NCBI GenBank assembly: GCA_016699535.1
Contig: CP064980.1
Location: 3,604,001 to 3,668,000, forward strand
Reading direction: 5' to 3'
Source of the DNA: Myxococcales bacterium
GTDB lineage: Bacteria > Myxococcota_A > Polyangia > Polyangiales > GCA-016699535
DNA length: 64,000 nucleotides
The notes beneath the pieces were generated by a model. The model made no database searches. It was not told where the DNA came from and saw only the letters and a list, made by a program, of their open reading frames with translations. How positions within the stretch are numbered: position 1 is the first letter of the stretch; the number at the start of each line of letters is the position of its first letter. The translations under genes were made by a program, and so were the position numbers. Positions 1 to 8,156 of the stretch are shown piece by piece.

Positions 1-107
1 CTGCGTTTTTTAGCTAACATAGCTTATTGTCGTGTTTTTTTCAGACAAAAGCGGGGAAATACCACTAGCGCCAAGCCCCGAGCCCTGGTAAGGATCCCTC
101 AAGTTTT

Positions 108-1166
108 ATGCCAGGCACAACGATCATCGGAACCGGACATTTTGTCCCAGGCGAACCCGTACACAACGATGCCCTTGCGCGCGTCATGGATACCAATGAC
201 GATTGGATTCATCAGCGCACTGGCATTCGTCAACGCTACTATGCCGAAGACGGCACCGGCAGCAGCGACCTTGGAAAAGAAGCCGCCGTTCGAGCACTTA
301 AGGCTGCCAAAGTCAGCCCCGAAGAGGTTGACTACATTCTTTGCGCGACCATGACACCCGAATTTGTCTATCCAGGTTCAGGTGGATTACTGGGTGCAAA
401 GCTTGGTATTCCGGGCGTACCAGCCCTGGATATTCGTATGCAGTGCGCAGCAATTCCATTTGCTTTACAGGTAGCCGACGGTCTGATTAACACCGGCGCT
501 GCGAATACTGTTCTGCTGGTAGGTGCTGAAGTTCAATCAGGTTTTATGCCCTGGAACGATTGGGATACCGTTCGTGGACGTGCTCAAAATAAAATCCCAC
601 AAGAAGACTGGGATAAAGCCACCCGCCAACGCGGTGTATCGGTCCTTTTCGGCGATGGCGCCGGCGCCTTCGTACTACGCAAGTCCGAAATCGAAGGCCA
701 TGGCTTGATCGGTAGCGCACTCTACACAGACGGTCGCGATGTCAAACTCATCTACGTGCAAGGCGGTGGTTTCACAAAACACCCTTACGTTTCAAAAGAG
801 ACTCTCGAAAACGACGATCTTTACCCACGCATGCAAGGACGCGATTTATTTAAGAGCGCCGCTGTTCGTCTTCCGAAGGCCGTGCGTGAAGTGTGTCTGC
901 GCTGCAATATCAACATCGATGACATCGACTATTTCGTCGCGCATCAAGCCAACGACCGCATCAACGAAGCAGTAAGGCACTCTCTTAAAGTTCCAACAGA
1001 AAAGATTCCCTCAAACATTGCTAAATACGGCAACACCTCTGCCGCCACTATTCCCATTTTGCTCGATGAGTTGATTTTGGAAGGTCGCGTCAAAAAGGGT
1101 GACTTGCTCTGCTTCTTGGCATTGGGCGCTGGCTTGCATTGGGGCGCAAGCTTACTGCGACTTTAG
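108..1166 (+). CDS. fabH: 3-oxoacyl-ACP synthase III (FabH)
   Basis: Cytoplasmic enzyme that condenses a short acyl-CoA with malonyl-ACP to start fatty-acid synthesis. The thiolase-fold triad is complete: Cys113 in DIRMQCAAIPF, His279 in FVAHQAND and Asn309 in YGNTSAAT, with the glycine-rich end GAGLHWGA. At 352 residues it is some 25-30 longer than typical FabH, mainly through an insert near residues 143-175, so primer preference may differ from acetyl-CoA. An AAGGA lies 13 nt before the ATG, a weak ribosome site. It converges with mtnA and the two 3' ends overlap by 15 bp. A FabH-like enzyme of secondary metabolism is the main alternative. Confidence 0.93.
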   Translation: MPGTTIIGTGHFVPGEPVHNDALARVMDTNDDWIHQRTGIRQRYYAEDGTGSSDLGKEAAVRALKAAKVSPEEVDYILCATMTPEFVYPGSGGLLGAKLGIPGVPALDIRMQCAAIPFALQVADGLINTGAANTVLLVGAEVQSGFMPWNDWDTVRGRAQNKIPQEDWDKATRQRGVSVLFGDGAGAFVLRKSEIEGHGLIGSALYTDGRDVKLIYVQGGGFTKHPYVSKETLENDDLYPRMQGRDLFKSAAVRLPKAVREVCLRCNINIDDIDYFVAHQANDRINEAVRHSLKVPTEKIPSNIAKYGNTSAATIPILLDELILEGRVKKGDLLCFLALGAGLHWGASLLRL

Positions 1167-2243
1167 GCCTAGCGATCGAGAAAATAAACTTGGGCCTTCA
1201 CCCTGCGCAGGACGGAAGCTTCCTCGCTCTGTGAAGACATAGTCCACGTACTTTGCAGGCGTCACATCAAACGCCGGATGACGGCAAACGATTCCTTTTG
1301 CCACGATACGCTTGCCGAAGATCGTAGCCACTTCTTCTGAGCTACGCTCTTCGATCGGAATCGCTTCTCCATTGGGAGTTTCAAGATCCACCGTGCTCCA
1401 GGGAGCAGCTACAGTAAAGGGCACATCATGCGCTCTACACAAAACAGCCAGACCGTATGTTCCTATTTTGTTGGCAACATCGCCATTGGCAGCAATGCGG
1501 TCCGAGCCAACTACGGCAAAGTTGATTTCCCCGCGCTTCAGAAAATGCCCAGCCATCGAATCGGTAATCACTTCGACATCAATTCCGGCTTCGCTGAGCT
1601 CCCATGCGCTCAAGCGCGCCCCTTGCAAATAAGGTCGTGTCTCGCAACAAAACACTTTGAAATCTTTACCCATGGCATGAGCTGCTCGGATCACACCAAG
1701 CGCTGTACCGTAGCCTCCGGTGGCTAGCGCGCCGGTATTGCAATGTGTCACGACTGTGCCGCCATCCGGTACATGCTCAGCGCCGAGCTTTCCCATGGTT
1801 TTGCAAGCATGAAGATCCTCGAGATGAATAGCCTCTGCTTCTTGCTGCATGCGCGCTGCTCTTGTTTCGTGCGCTTCATCCTGAATGAGTCGCGCCGTCT
1901 CGAGCATGCGTGCTGCTGCCCATTTTAAATTCACAGCGGTGGGTCTGGCTGCCACAAGCTCATCGGCGCCGCGTTCAATAGCCTGAAAAAAACCAGCCCC
2001 TGTGCTGCGTTTTGAGAGCGCCGCAAGCGCATAGCCTGCCGTGATGCCAATCGCAGGGGCACCACGCACCACCATATCAGTGATAGCTTTTGCAACATCG
2101 CTTACACCGGCGTAGCGATAGTACTTGATCTCGTGCGGCAAAAGCCGTTGATCCAAAAGCAGTACTTGCGCATCAATCGGATCGTATTCGATCGAAAATA
2201 TCTTTTCTTCGCTAAGAGGCGCTCTGGAAAGTAGCTCAGACAC
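1152..2243 (-). CDS. mtnA: S-methyl-5-thioribose-1-phosphate isomerase (MtnA)
   Basis: Isomerises methylthioribose-1-phosphate to methylthioribulose-1-phosphate in the methionine salvage pathway, which recycles the methylthioadenosine released by polyamine synthesis. The family signatures are present: RGAPAIGITAGYALA near residue 60, catalytic Cys168 in THCNTGALAT and catalytic Asp248 in VGSDRIAANGDVANKIGTY. Length (363) is normal for the family. It is the last gene of a gatC-gatA-mtnA run; its start codon shares a base with the gatA stop, so translation is probably coupled. The paralogous eIF2B-type and ribose-1,5-bisphosphate isomerases are less likely given the full MtnA motif set. SpeD and SpeE, which generate the substrate precursor, are encoded at the other end of the window. 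Confidence 0.95.
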   Translation of the reverse strand: MSELLSRAPLSEEKIFSIEYDPIDAQVLLLDQRLLPHEIKYYRYAGVSDVAKAITDMVVRGAPAIGITAGYALAALSKRSTGAGFFQAIERGADELVAARPTAVNLKWAAARMLETARLIQDEAHETRAARMQQEAEAIHLEDLHACKTMGKLGAEHVPDGGTVVTHCNTGALATGGYGTALGVIRAAHAMGKDFKVFCCETRPYLQGARLSAWELSEAGIDVEVITDSMAGHFLKRGEINFAVVGSDRIAANGDVANKIGTYGLAVLCRAHDVPFTVAAPWSTVDLETPNGEAIPIEERSSEEVATIFGKRIVAKGIVCRHPAFDVTPAKYVDYVFTERGSFRPAQGEGPSLFSRSLGLKSQ

Positions 2244-3709
2244 TAGGCAAACTCAGAAGGTCGCTTTAGATGCCAATCGCTTAGCTGCTCGTACGCAGAA
2301 GCCACCTTAAAAAGCAGCCCTTCTTCAAAAGCCGGTGCACAAAGTTGCATGCCGATTGGCAAACCGTTTTTTGAAAAACCACAAGGCACATTGACCGCTG
2401 GAACCCCAGCCAAGCTCGCAGGTAAGGTAAAGATATCCTCCAAATACATCGCCAGAGGATCCCCAGTGCGTGCCCCGAAAGCAAACGCTGGTGTCGGAGC
2501 GGTTGGCGAAAGGACCACATCACAGTTTTTGAAAGCCTCGGTGTAGTCGTTGCGGATCAAGGTGCGGACTTTGGTCGCCTTGAGATAAAAGGCATCGTAG
2601 TAACCCGCTGAAAGTGCATAGGTTCCGAGCATAATGCGTCGTTTGACTTCCGGACCAAAGCCTTGCCCGCGTGACTTGTTGTAGGTATCACGAAGATCTT
2701 CGCCATCGACTCGAAGTCCATAACGCATGCCATCAAAACGCGCCAAGTTTGAGGACGCTTCAGCGGTCGCCACAAGGTAGTACACCGATACAGCATGTTT
2801 TGCGTGAGGCAACTCGAGCTCTTCAACACTTGCGCCTTGCGCTTGCAGCTGCTTGATAGCTTCTTTGAGAGCCGAGACGACTTCAGGGTCGCTCCCATCA
2901 GCAAAGCTCTCTTTGACCACCCCGATGCGCAAACCCTTGATTGGCTTTCCGCACGCCGCCTCGTAGTCATCCACAGGCCGCTCCACGCTCGTCGCATCGC
3001 GATCATCGTAGCCGGCAATCGCTGCAAGCGTGCGCGCCGCATCTTTGCTGCTTCGTGCCATCGGTCCGATTTGATCAAGCGATGAAGCGAAGGCAATCAG
3101 TCCGAAGCGCGAAACGCGTCCGTAGGTAGGCTTAACTGCCATCACACCGCAAAACGAACCCGGTTGCCTGACGGATCCACCAGTATCGCTGCCTAAGGAT
3201 ACAGCACACAGCGATGCCGCCGTAGCTGCAGCAGAACCACCCGAGGAGCCACCCGGCACATGCCCTAGCTCCCATGGGTTTTTAACCGTTGCGTATGCCG
3301 AGTTTTCGTTTGAAGAGCCCATGGCAAACTCATCAAGATTTGTTTTGCCCAAGACGACTGCGCCAGCGTCCCTTAAACGCTCAACCACATGAGCATCGTA
3401 AGGCGGTACATAGTGTTCCAGAATTTTTGAAGCGCAGGTCGTACGGATTCCTCGCGTACAAATATTGTCTTTTAGCGCGATGGGAACACCCGCAAGCTTT
3501 CCAGGATCACTCCCTTGCTTTCGCTTGCGATCCACTTGTGCGGCTTGCGCCAGCGCACGCTCTCCATCCAAAGTCAGAAAGGCATCAAGCTTAGGATTGA
3601 GTTCACTTGCTCGATTCAAAAACGCTTGCGTTACTTCGACTGCCCCAAGCTCACCACTTCTAACTTTGTCGGCAATATCAACGACGCCCAATTGGTAAAG
3701 CTTTTCCAT
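2243..3709 (-). CDS. gatA: Asp/Glu-tRNA amidotransferase subunit A (GatA)
   Basis: Amidase subunit of GatCAB, which converts Glu-tRNA(Gln) or Asp-tRNA(Asn) to the amidated form using ammonia released from glutamine. The amidase-signature triad is visible: Lys80 in PIALKDNI, Ser155 in PGGSSGGSAA and Ser179 in GSDTGGSVRQP. The 488-residue length fits the family. It follows gatC by two bases on the same strand and abuts mtnA, so the three form one operon. No gatB lies in the window, so the third subunit must be encoded elsewhere. General amidases share the signature, but the gatC neighbour settles the assignment. Confidence 0.96.
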   Translation of the reverse strand: MEKLYQLGVVDIADKVRSGELGAVEVTQAFLNRASELNPKLDAFLTLDGERALAQAAQVDRKRKQGSDPGKLAGVPIALKDNICTRGIRTTCASKILEHYVPPYDAHVVERLRDAGAVVLGKTNLDEFAMGSSNENSAYATVKNPWELGHVPGGSSGGSAAATAASLCAVSLGSDTGGSVRQPGSFCGVMAVKPTYGRVSRFGLIAFASSLDQIGPMARSSKDAARTLAAIAGYDDRDATSVERPVDDYEAACGKPIKGLRIGVVKESFADGSDPEVVSALKEAIKQLQAQGASVEELELPHAKHAVSVYYLVATAEASSNLARFDGMRYGLRVDGEDLRDTYNKSRGQGFGPEVKRRIMLGTYALSAGYYDAFYLKATKVRTLIRNDYTEAFKNCDVVLSPTAPTPAFAFGARTGDPLAMYLEDIFTLPASLAGVPAVNVPCGFSKNGLPIGMQLCAPAFEEGLLFKVASAYEQLSDWHLKRPSEFA

Positions 3710-3711
3710 GT

Positions 3712-4011
3712 CTAGCCTTCCATCACTTTCGGTACTGCAAAACCACCGTCGGCGGTCTTGGGCGCTTGGGCAAAAGCTTCATCACGTGCCAAGGTGTCTT
3801 TAACAACATCCTCACGAAGCTTCATTTGATCCAAACCCGGGTAAACGGTTGGCTCAACGCCGCGAACATCCAAAGCATCCAAACTCGCGATGTACTCCAA
3901 AATGGCGTTGAGCTGACCGCTCATTGCTTCAAGTTGCTCTGCGTTCAGTGCAAGCCGAGCCAGATTGGCCACATGCTGTACTTCTTCGGGTTTTATTTTG
4001 TCTTGCGCCAT
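3712..4011 (-). CDS. gatC: Asp/Glu-tRNA amidotransferase subunit C (GatC)
   Basis: Small subunit that stabilises GatA on GatB in the GatCAB transamidosome. The 99-residue product opens MAQDKIKPEEVQHVANLARL, the standard GatC N-terminal helix, and has the LDALDVRGVEPTVYP core and a C-terminal GGFAVPKVME end. The frame stays open a further 22 codons upstream, but that part (MGFGRGGSS...) is not GatC-like, so the internal ATG at 4009-4011 is taken as the start. It is first in the operon with gatA and mtnA. Confidence 0.93.
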   Translation of the reverse strand: MAQDKIKPEEVQHVANLARLALNAEQLEAMSGQLNAILEYIASLDALDVRGVEPTVYPGLDQMKLREDVVKDTLARDEAFAQAPKTADGGFAVPKVMEG

Positions 4012-4140
4012 AGCGGCGCTTTTATCACGGCTGGGCAACCAAACAATAACCGAGGAGCCGCCCCTGCCAAAACCCAAGCTTTTGGGCCCTCTTTATGCCC
4101 ACCTTGTAGGAAGCTTCCTTCAGAGCTCTTACAAAAACAT

Positions 4141-4169
4141 TTGACACACCGGTATTTTTTTACTATTAT
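4141..4169 (+). promoter_or_regulatory. Sigma-70-type promoter of the hybrid histidine kinase
   Basis: TTGACA (4141-4146) and TATTAT (4164-4169) are separated by exactly 17 bp, a near-consensus housekeeping promoter. Transcription would begin near 4176, leaving a leader of only about 11 nt before the ATG at 4187, with AAAGGG directly against the start codon. Confidence 0.7.
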
Positions 4170-4186
4170 CAAAACAGGGCAAAGGG

Positions 4187-5602
4187 ATGAATACCATCGA
4201 TCCATGGATTGCAGAAACACTCGGAATTCCCGTTTTTAGCGAGGACTTTGAAGGGAAAGTGGCCTGTAATCCAAGCGCCCAGAAGCTCATAGGACCCGAG
4301 CCTGCAAGCGATATGTTGAATTTGCTGCGCAGGATCTGCCGAGATGACGCTCTGCTGGAGCGCGTGATTGAAGCCGGCCGAAGCGGTAAACGTGACGCCC
4401 TCCTCATTGAGTCAAAAGCAGGATCGGGAATCACAACCTGGCAGGCCTTGGTACTGCCTGAACGCGATGGCTGGCAGCTTTGGCTTGCACCCGCCACGCT
4501 CAGACAATCCATTGAAGTCCAAAAACGCGCCGCCTTAGCCGATGCAGCTGCAAGCGTGAGCCACGAGATCAGCAATGCCCTTGGCGCGATCATGGGTTGG
4601 GCCCAAATGGGAGCCAGCTGCCCGACGCTGCCATCACGCGCTGCCGACGCTTTTGAGCACATCGAATCAAGTGCTGAAGCTGCAAAATCCGTAACACGGG
4701 CTATGCTCGAGGCCTCAAGCGATGGCGTGGTTCGCAACAGCACCATCGATGCATCATCGCTTCTACTACAGATTCAACGCTTGCTTACGCCAGCTGCTCG
4801 CAAAGCAAACGTGACCTTGCTTGCAGATGTTCACGAGGAGCTGATGGTTAAGTGTTCGCGCACTGATCTATGGACAGCCATTTGGAGTCTCTTAAAGAAC
4901 GCTATCGAAGCCATGGAGCACGGTGGCCGTATTGAACTCTCCGCCTATGAAAAAGGCGACAAAGTTTTTATCAGCGTGCAAGACAACGGGCCTGGAATGA
5001 GCGCTAAACTTAGACGCGAATCCTTTGTGCCCTATTTTACAACGAAAGAAAGCGGCACAGGTCTTGGGCTTGCCTTGGTCAAACGCGCGGTCGAAAACAT
5101 GCACGGCCACATCGAGTTATTCACCAAACCAAAACAAGGCACGCGCTTTGAGATCGAGCTTCCTTCCGCCAAACTCGAAGCCACTGAACGCAAACAGTCA
5201 TCCGGTATAAAACACTCGGATATGCCAGTGAGCGCCAAAGTACTGGTTGTGGAAGACGATGCATCCTTGATGGAACTTGTCTCGACTGGCCTTTCCTTGC
5301 AAGGCGCCCAAGTGACGGCTATGCGATCCGGCAAAGAAGCCTTAGCCCTCAACGATCACTTTGATGTTGCGTTGATTGACATGCTGCTTGGCGATATGCG
5401 CGGTGATGAATTGCTTTCGCAGCTACGCAGCTCTAAGCGTGTCGATAGAGCCATTCTAGTGAGCGGACAGCCCGAACCACACGCCTTTGCCTCTGGTGGC
5501 GTTCCCAATCTATGGCTGCGCAAACCATATGAACTTCGCATCTTGGCTCAAAGCATCCAACAACTCCTGAGCGAACAGGAAAAAAAAGCCCATAGCGCTT
5601 GA
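4187..5602 (+). CDS. Soluble hybrid histidine kinase with C-terminal receiver domain
   Basis: Two-component phosphotransfer protein. Residues 1-110 form an N-terminal sensory region without membrane segments. The dimerisation box holds the phospho-acceptor His126 in SVSHEISNALGAIMGW. The ATPase domain has LLKNAIEAMEHGG (N box), DNGPGM (G1) and ESGTGLGLALVKR (G2). A CheY-like receiver begins near 350 with acidic pocket E356/D357, phospho-acceptor Asp398 in ALIDMLLGD and Lys446 in LRKPYE. No output domain follows, so signal probably passes to a separate protein or the receiver tunes the kinase. No partner regulator is adjacent. It has its own strong promoter and a very short leader. Confidence 0.9.
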   Translation: MNTIDPWIAETLGIPVFSEDFEGKVACNPSAQKLIGPEPASDMLNLLRRICRDDALLERVIEAGRSGKRDALLIESKAGSGITTWQALVLPERDGWQLWLAPATLRQSIEVQKRAALADAAASVSHEISNALGAIMGWAQMGASCPTLPSRAADAFEHIESSAEAAKSVTRAMLEASSDGVVRNSTIDASSLLLQIQRLLTPAARKANVTLLADVHEELMVKCSRTDLWTAIWSLLKNAIEAMEHGGRIELSAYEKGDKVFISVQDNGPGMSAKLRRESFVPYFTTKESGTGLGLALVKRAVENMHGHIELFTKPKQGTRFEIELPSAKLEATERKQSSGIKHSDMPVSAKVLVVEDDASLMELVSTGLSLQGAQVTAMRSGKEALALNDHFDVALIDMLLGDMRGDELLSQLRSSKRVDRAILVSGQPEPHAFASGGVPNLWLRKPYELRILAQSIQQLLSEQEKKAHSA

Positions 5603-5711
5603 GAAAAGCACTCATGACAAATTTGGCATATTTTCGCCGAGAAACATGCCAGTCATGTCTGTTTTTAGCAAAAAATCATGACGCTTTTGTCAGATTAAGC
5701 TGTTTGCGAAG

Positions 5712-5724
5712 ACGACAGTGTCGT
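5712..5724. promoter_or_regulatory. Candidate operator, ACGACA-G-TGTCGT
   Basis: A perfect odd palindrome with 6-bp arms lies 18 bp before the start of the GMC partner gene. The same 140-bp gap also contains three TCATGAC/GTCATG-type boxes near 5611, 5651 and 5676. The position suits a transcription-factor site for the following two-gene unit; function is inferred from symmetry and position only. Confidence 0.3.
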
Positions 5725-5742
5725 GGTAAACTTTTGAAGTAA

Positions 5743-6231
5743 ATGTTATTTTTTGAGAAACGTTGGGCGCAAGCCATTCTCGAAGCCTTTGCTCCAAAGC
5801 GCGACGGTTTGTGGGGAGCAGGCATCCAACGCTGCGATTTTCTCAACGCCTTCGCGACGATCAGTCAAAGCTCTACGCCCAAAGCACGCCTGGGCCTTCG
5901 AGTGGCCTTGTGGATGGTTGCGCTGGCCCCACTGTGGACCGGAACGCGCTTTTGCACGATGGCCAAACTGCCCCTACAAGCGCGAACAGAGCTGCTTGAA
6001 GGGTTAATCTCTTCGAAGCATTTTGTTGTACGCGAGCTCACCACCCTGCTTAAACTTGTAAGCACAATGGCCATGTTCTCAGTCTCTGAGCTGCGCCTGG
6101 CCAGCGGCTATGAAAAAGAGCGCACGCTCTACGATAGCGCTGAAGAAATCTCCGGCACACGTCCCTCCCGACGCAATCTTCCCGTCGTGCACGATGCACC
6201 GGATGCTGAACATGAACAAGAGGTGGCGTAA
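5743..6231 (+). CDS. Hypothetical partner protein of the GMC oxidoreductase
   Basis: A 162-residue protein I do not recognise as a named family. A moderately hydrophobic stretch near residues 50-68 (LGLRVALWMVALAPLW) is followed by a helical region and a polar acidic tail. Its stop codon overlaps the start of the GMC oxidoreductase (TAATG), so the two are translationally coupled. Several GMC-type dehydrogenases need a small partner for export or electron transfer, so an accessory-subunit role is plausible, but this rests on gene order alone. No Tat motif, lipobox or heme-binding CXXCH is present. Confidence 0.7.
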   Translation: MLFFEKRWAQAILEAFAPKRDGLWGAGIQRCDFLNAFATISQSSTPKARLGLRVALWMVALAPLWTGTRFCTMAKLPLQARTELLEGLISSKHFVVRELTTLLKLVSTMAMFSVSELRLASGYEKERTLYDSAEEISGTRPSRRNLPVVHDAPDAEHEQEVA

Positions 6232-7728
6232 TGGGCAAGTGGGCCATGGAAGACGTCGCTGATTTTGTGATCGTGGGCTCAGGAGCCGGCGGAGCAACGG
6301 CTGCCTACGTGCTTAGTGCTGCGGGCTTCTCGGTGCTTATCCTCGAAGAAGGTGCTTATTTGCAAAGCAAAGCACGACCCAAAGAAGCTCTTAAAGCCAT
6401 GTCCCAGAGCATGCGAGGTTTTGGCGCGCAAACCACCGACAGCGCCGTACCCATCCCTTTGCTGCAAGGCGTGTGCGTCGGCGGCAGCACCGCCATTAAC
6501 AGCGGCATCATCTGGCGCATGCCGCAAGACGTCCGCAAGCTGTGGAAAGATCAGCATGGTCTTGATGAGCTCGTAAACGAAAACGCTCTACATCGCATTT
6601 ACGAGCGCATCGAAAAATTGCTTGGGGTGCAAAGCACCGATTCAAGCTTGTGGGGAGGTAACGGGCATAAGCTTGCTGACGCTGCAAGCGCAATGCATCT
6701 CAAGGGCAAAGCCATGGAGCGCAATGCCGCACAATGCAAAGGCAGTGGTCGTTGCGTGCAGGGTTGTCCAAACGGAGCACGGCAAAGCATGGATGTGTCT
6801 TTGATACCGCTGTCCATTGATCAGGGCGCTCGGCTTTTCACTGGGGCGCGCGCTTTGCAAGTTGTCATCAAGCAGGGCCGTGCAACCGGAGTCACTGGTA
6901 AGATTTCAGGGGCCTGGTCGGCCTACTGGTAACTTTAGAGTGCATGCGCGAAAAGCTGTCATTCTAGCAGCCAGTGCGCTTTACACCCCGGTGCTTCTTC
7001 TACAAAGCGGACTGAGCGGCAAGGTCGGGCATCACTTTCGGGCCCATCCAGGCGCTCCAGTCGTCGGTATGTTTGACGAGCGCATCGACATTGCAAGCGG
7101 CGGCACCCAAAGCTACGAGATACCATTGCGCGAGCGCGGCTATAAAATCGAATCGATCGGCGTTCCGCCTGAACTTATCGCAGCACGGATTCCCGGCGCT
7201 GGCGCTGTTTGGCAAGACCGCATCTCGCGCTTGGATCACGTCGCGCAATGGGCTGGACTGATTCATATGGAGGCTCAAGGTCACATCGACGTTGGTTGGG
7301 GGCAAACGCCAAAAGTTAGCTATACTCCCAGCCAAGCCGACTATGCCAAAGCACGCGAAGCGATTGCGCTCATGTGCAAGATGATGTTCCAAGTTGGCGC
7401 CAAAGAAGTCTATCCGGGCTTAGGTGGAGTGCCAGAGGTCATTACGAACCCATCCCAAGTGGAGTTGATCGAGAAGGTTGCACTTAAAGCGCAAAGCTTT
7501 CATCTTGTCGCCTCGCATCTGTTTGGCGGAGCCGTTGCTGGAGCCGATCCAGCACACAGTGTTGTGGGCCCAGACCTGCAATGCCACGACCTTCAAAACC
7601 TTTACGCGATGGACGCCAGTGTTTTTCCAAGCAACATGGGCGTCAACCCCCAGCATTCCATCATGGCCATCGTCTACCGTGCCGCCGAACGCCTTGCCAA
7701 CCAAACCCATTACTATCAAGCCGCCTAA
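6231..7728 (+). CDS. GMC-family FAD oxidoreductase (one frameshift)
   Basis: Flavin-dependent alcohol or sterol oxidoreductase. The N-terminal dinucleotide fold is FVIVGSGAGGATAAYVLS, followed by the GMC signature GVCVGGSTAINSGIIWRMP, a Cys-rich loop CKGSGRCVQGCPNGARQS as in long-chain alcohol oxidases, and the C-terminal motif SNMGVNPQHSIMA with the catalytic His/Asn region. The reading frame changes near the GGGG at 6909-6912: the first part ends ATGVTGKIS and the second resumes GPGRPTGNFRVHARKAVILAA, which is continuous family sequence. About 499 residues result, normal for the family. I read the shift as a probable sequence error. Substrate cannot be told from sequence. Confidence 0.85.
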
Positions 7729-7874
7729 AAGATCGGAGGACGGCGACGGAGCAATCCTCTCTTCGTCAACCTGCTCTCACCTTTAGAGCACTTTCACTCT
7801 TCTTTTGCCGGTTTACACTAAGGATCCTACAGAAAACTACGGTAGAATAAGGGCTTAGATCAGGTTTTCTAGCA

Positions 7875-8087
7875 GACGGTTTTCCGCACGGGTTCTGGAG
7901 CAGCAGGTCTAGGGCCCCCGGGGTTCGCTTTTTGTTCAAAGCGCCGCTCGCGGCGCTTTGAACGCGCCCAATCGGACGGAACCCCGCCCCAGACACTCTC
8001 CCACAGAAAAGACGACGATTATACATTGGTATTTGAGGCGCTTTTTCGAGGAGGAAAGCCGCTCCAGAACCCGTGTGGGAAACCGCC
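7875..8087 (+). ncRNA. Candidate structured RNA (long nested hairpin)
   Basis: The gap between the GMC gene and the next gene holds no convincing protein but a nested fold. An outer 27-bp helix pairs 7875-7901 with 8061-8087; 26 of 27 positions pair as plus-strand RNA, two being G-U wobbles that would be mismatches on the minus strand. Inside are GTCT/AGAC plus GGG/CCC (7907-7914 with 7988-7994), CGGGGTTC/GAACCCCG (7919-7926 with 7979-7986) and a perfect 13-bp stem with CTCG loop (7934-7946 with 7951-7963). A -10-like TAGAAT lies at 7843-7848 with no good -35. Family unknown; a mobile palindromic repeat is the alternative. The remainder of the 7729-8156 gap shows nothing else. Confidence 0.5.
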
Positions 8088-8156
8088 CTAATCATAGGCA
8101 ATAATTTGTTCAATCCTAAGGGTTTACATGCAGAGCTTGGTCTTCTGTTCTGACGC

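Noticed and set aside
8027..8046. GG-N10-GC sigma-54-like spacing inside the structured element
   Set aside because: Only the spacing fits; the surrounding consensus bases do not.
7998..8060. RNase P RNA-like words (ACAGAAA and GAGGAAAG)
   Set aside because: They occur in the opposite order to RNase P RNA and without its helices.
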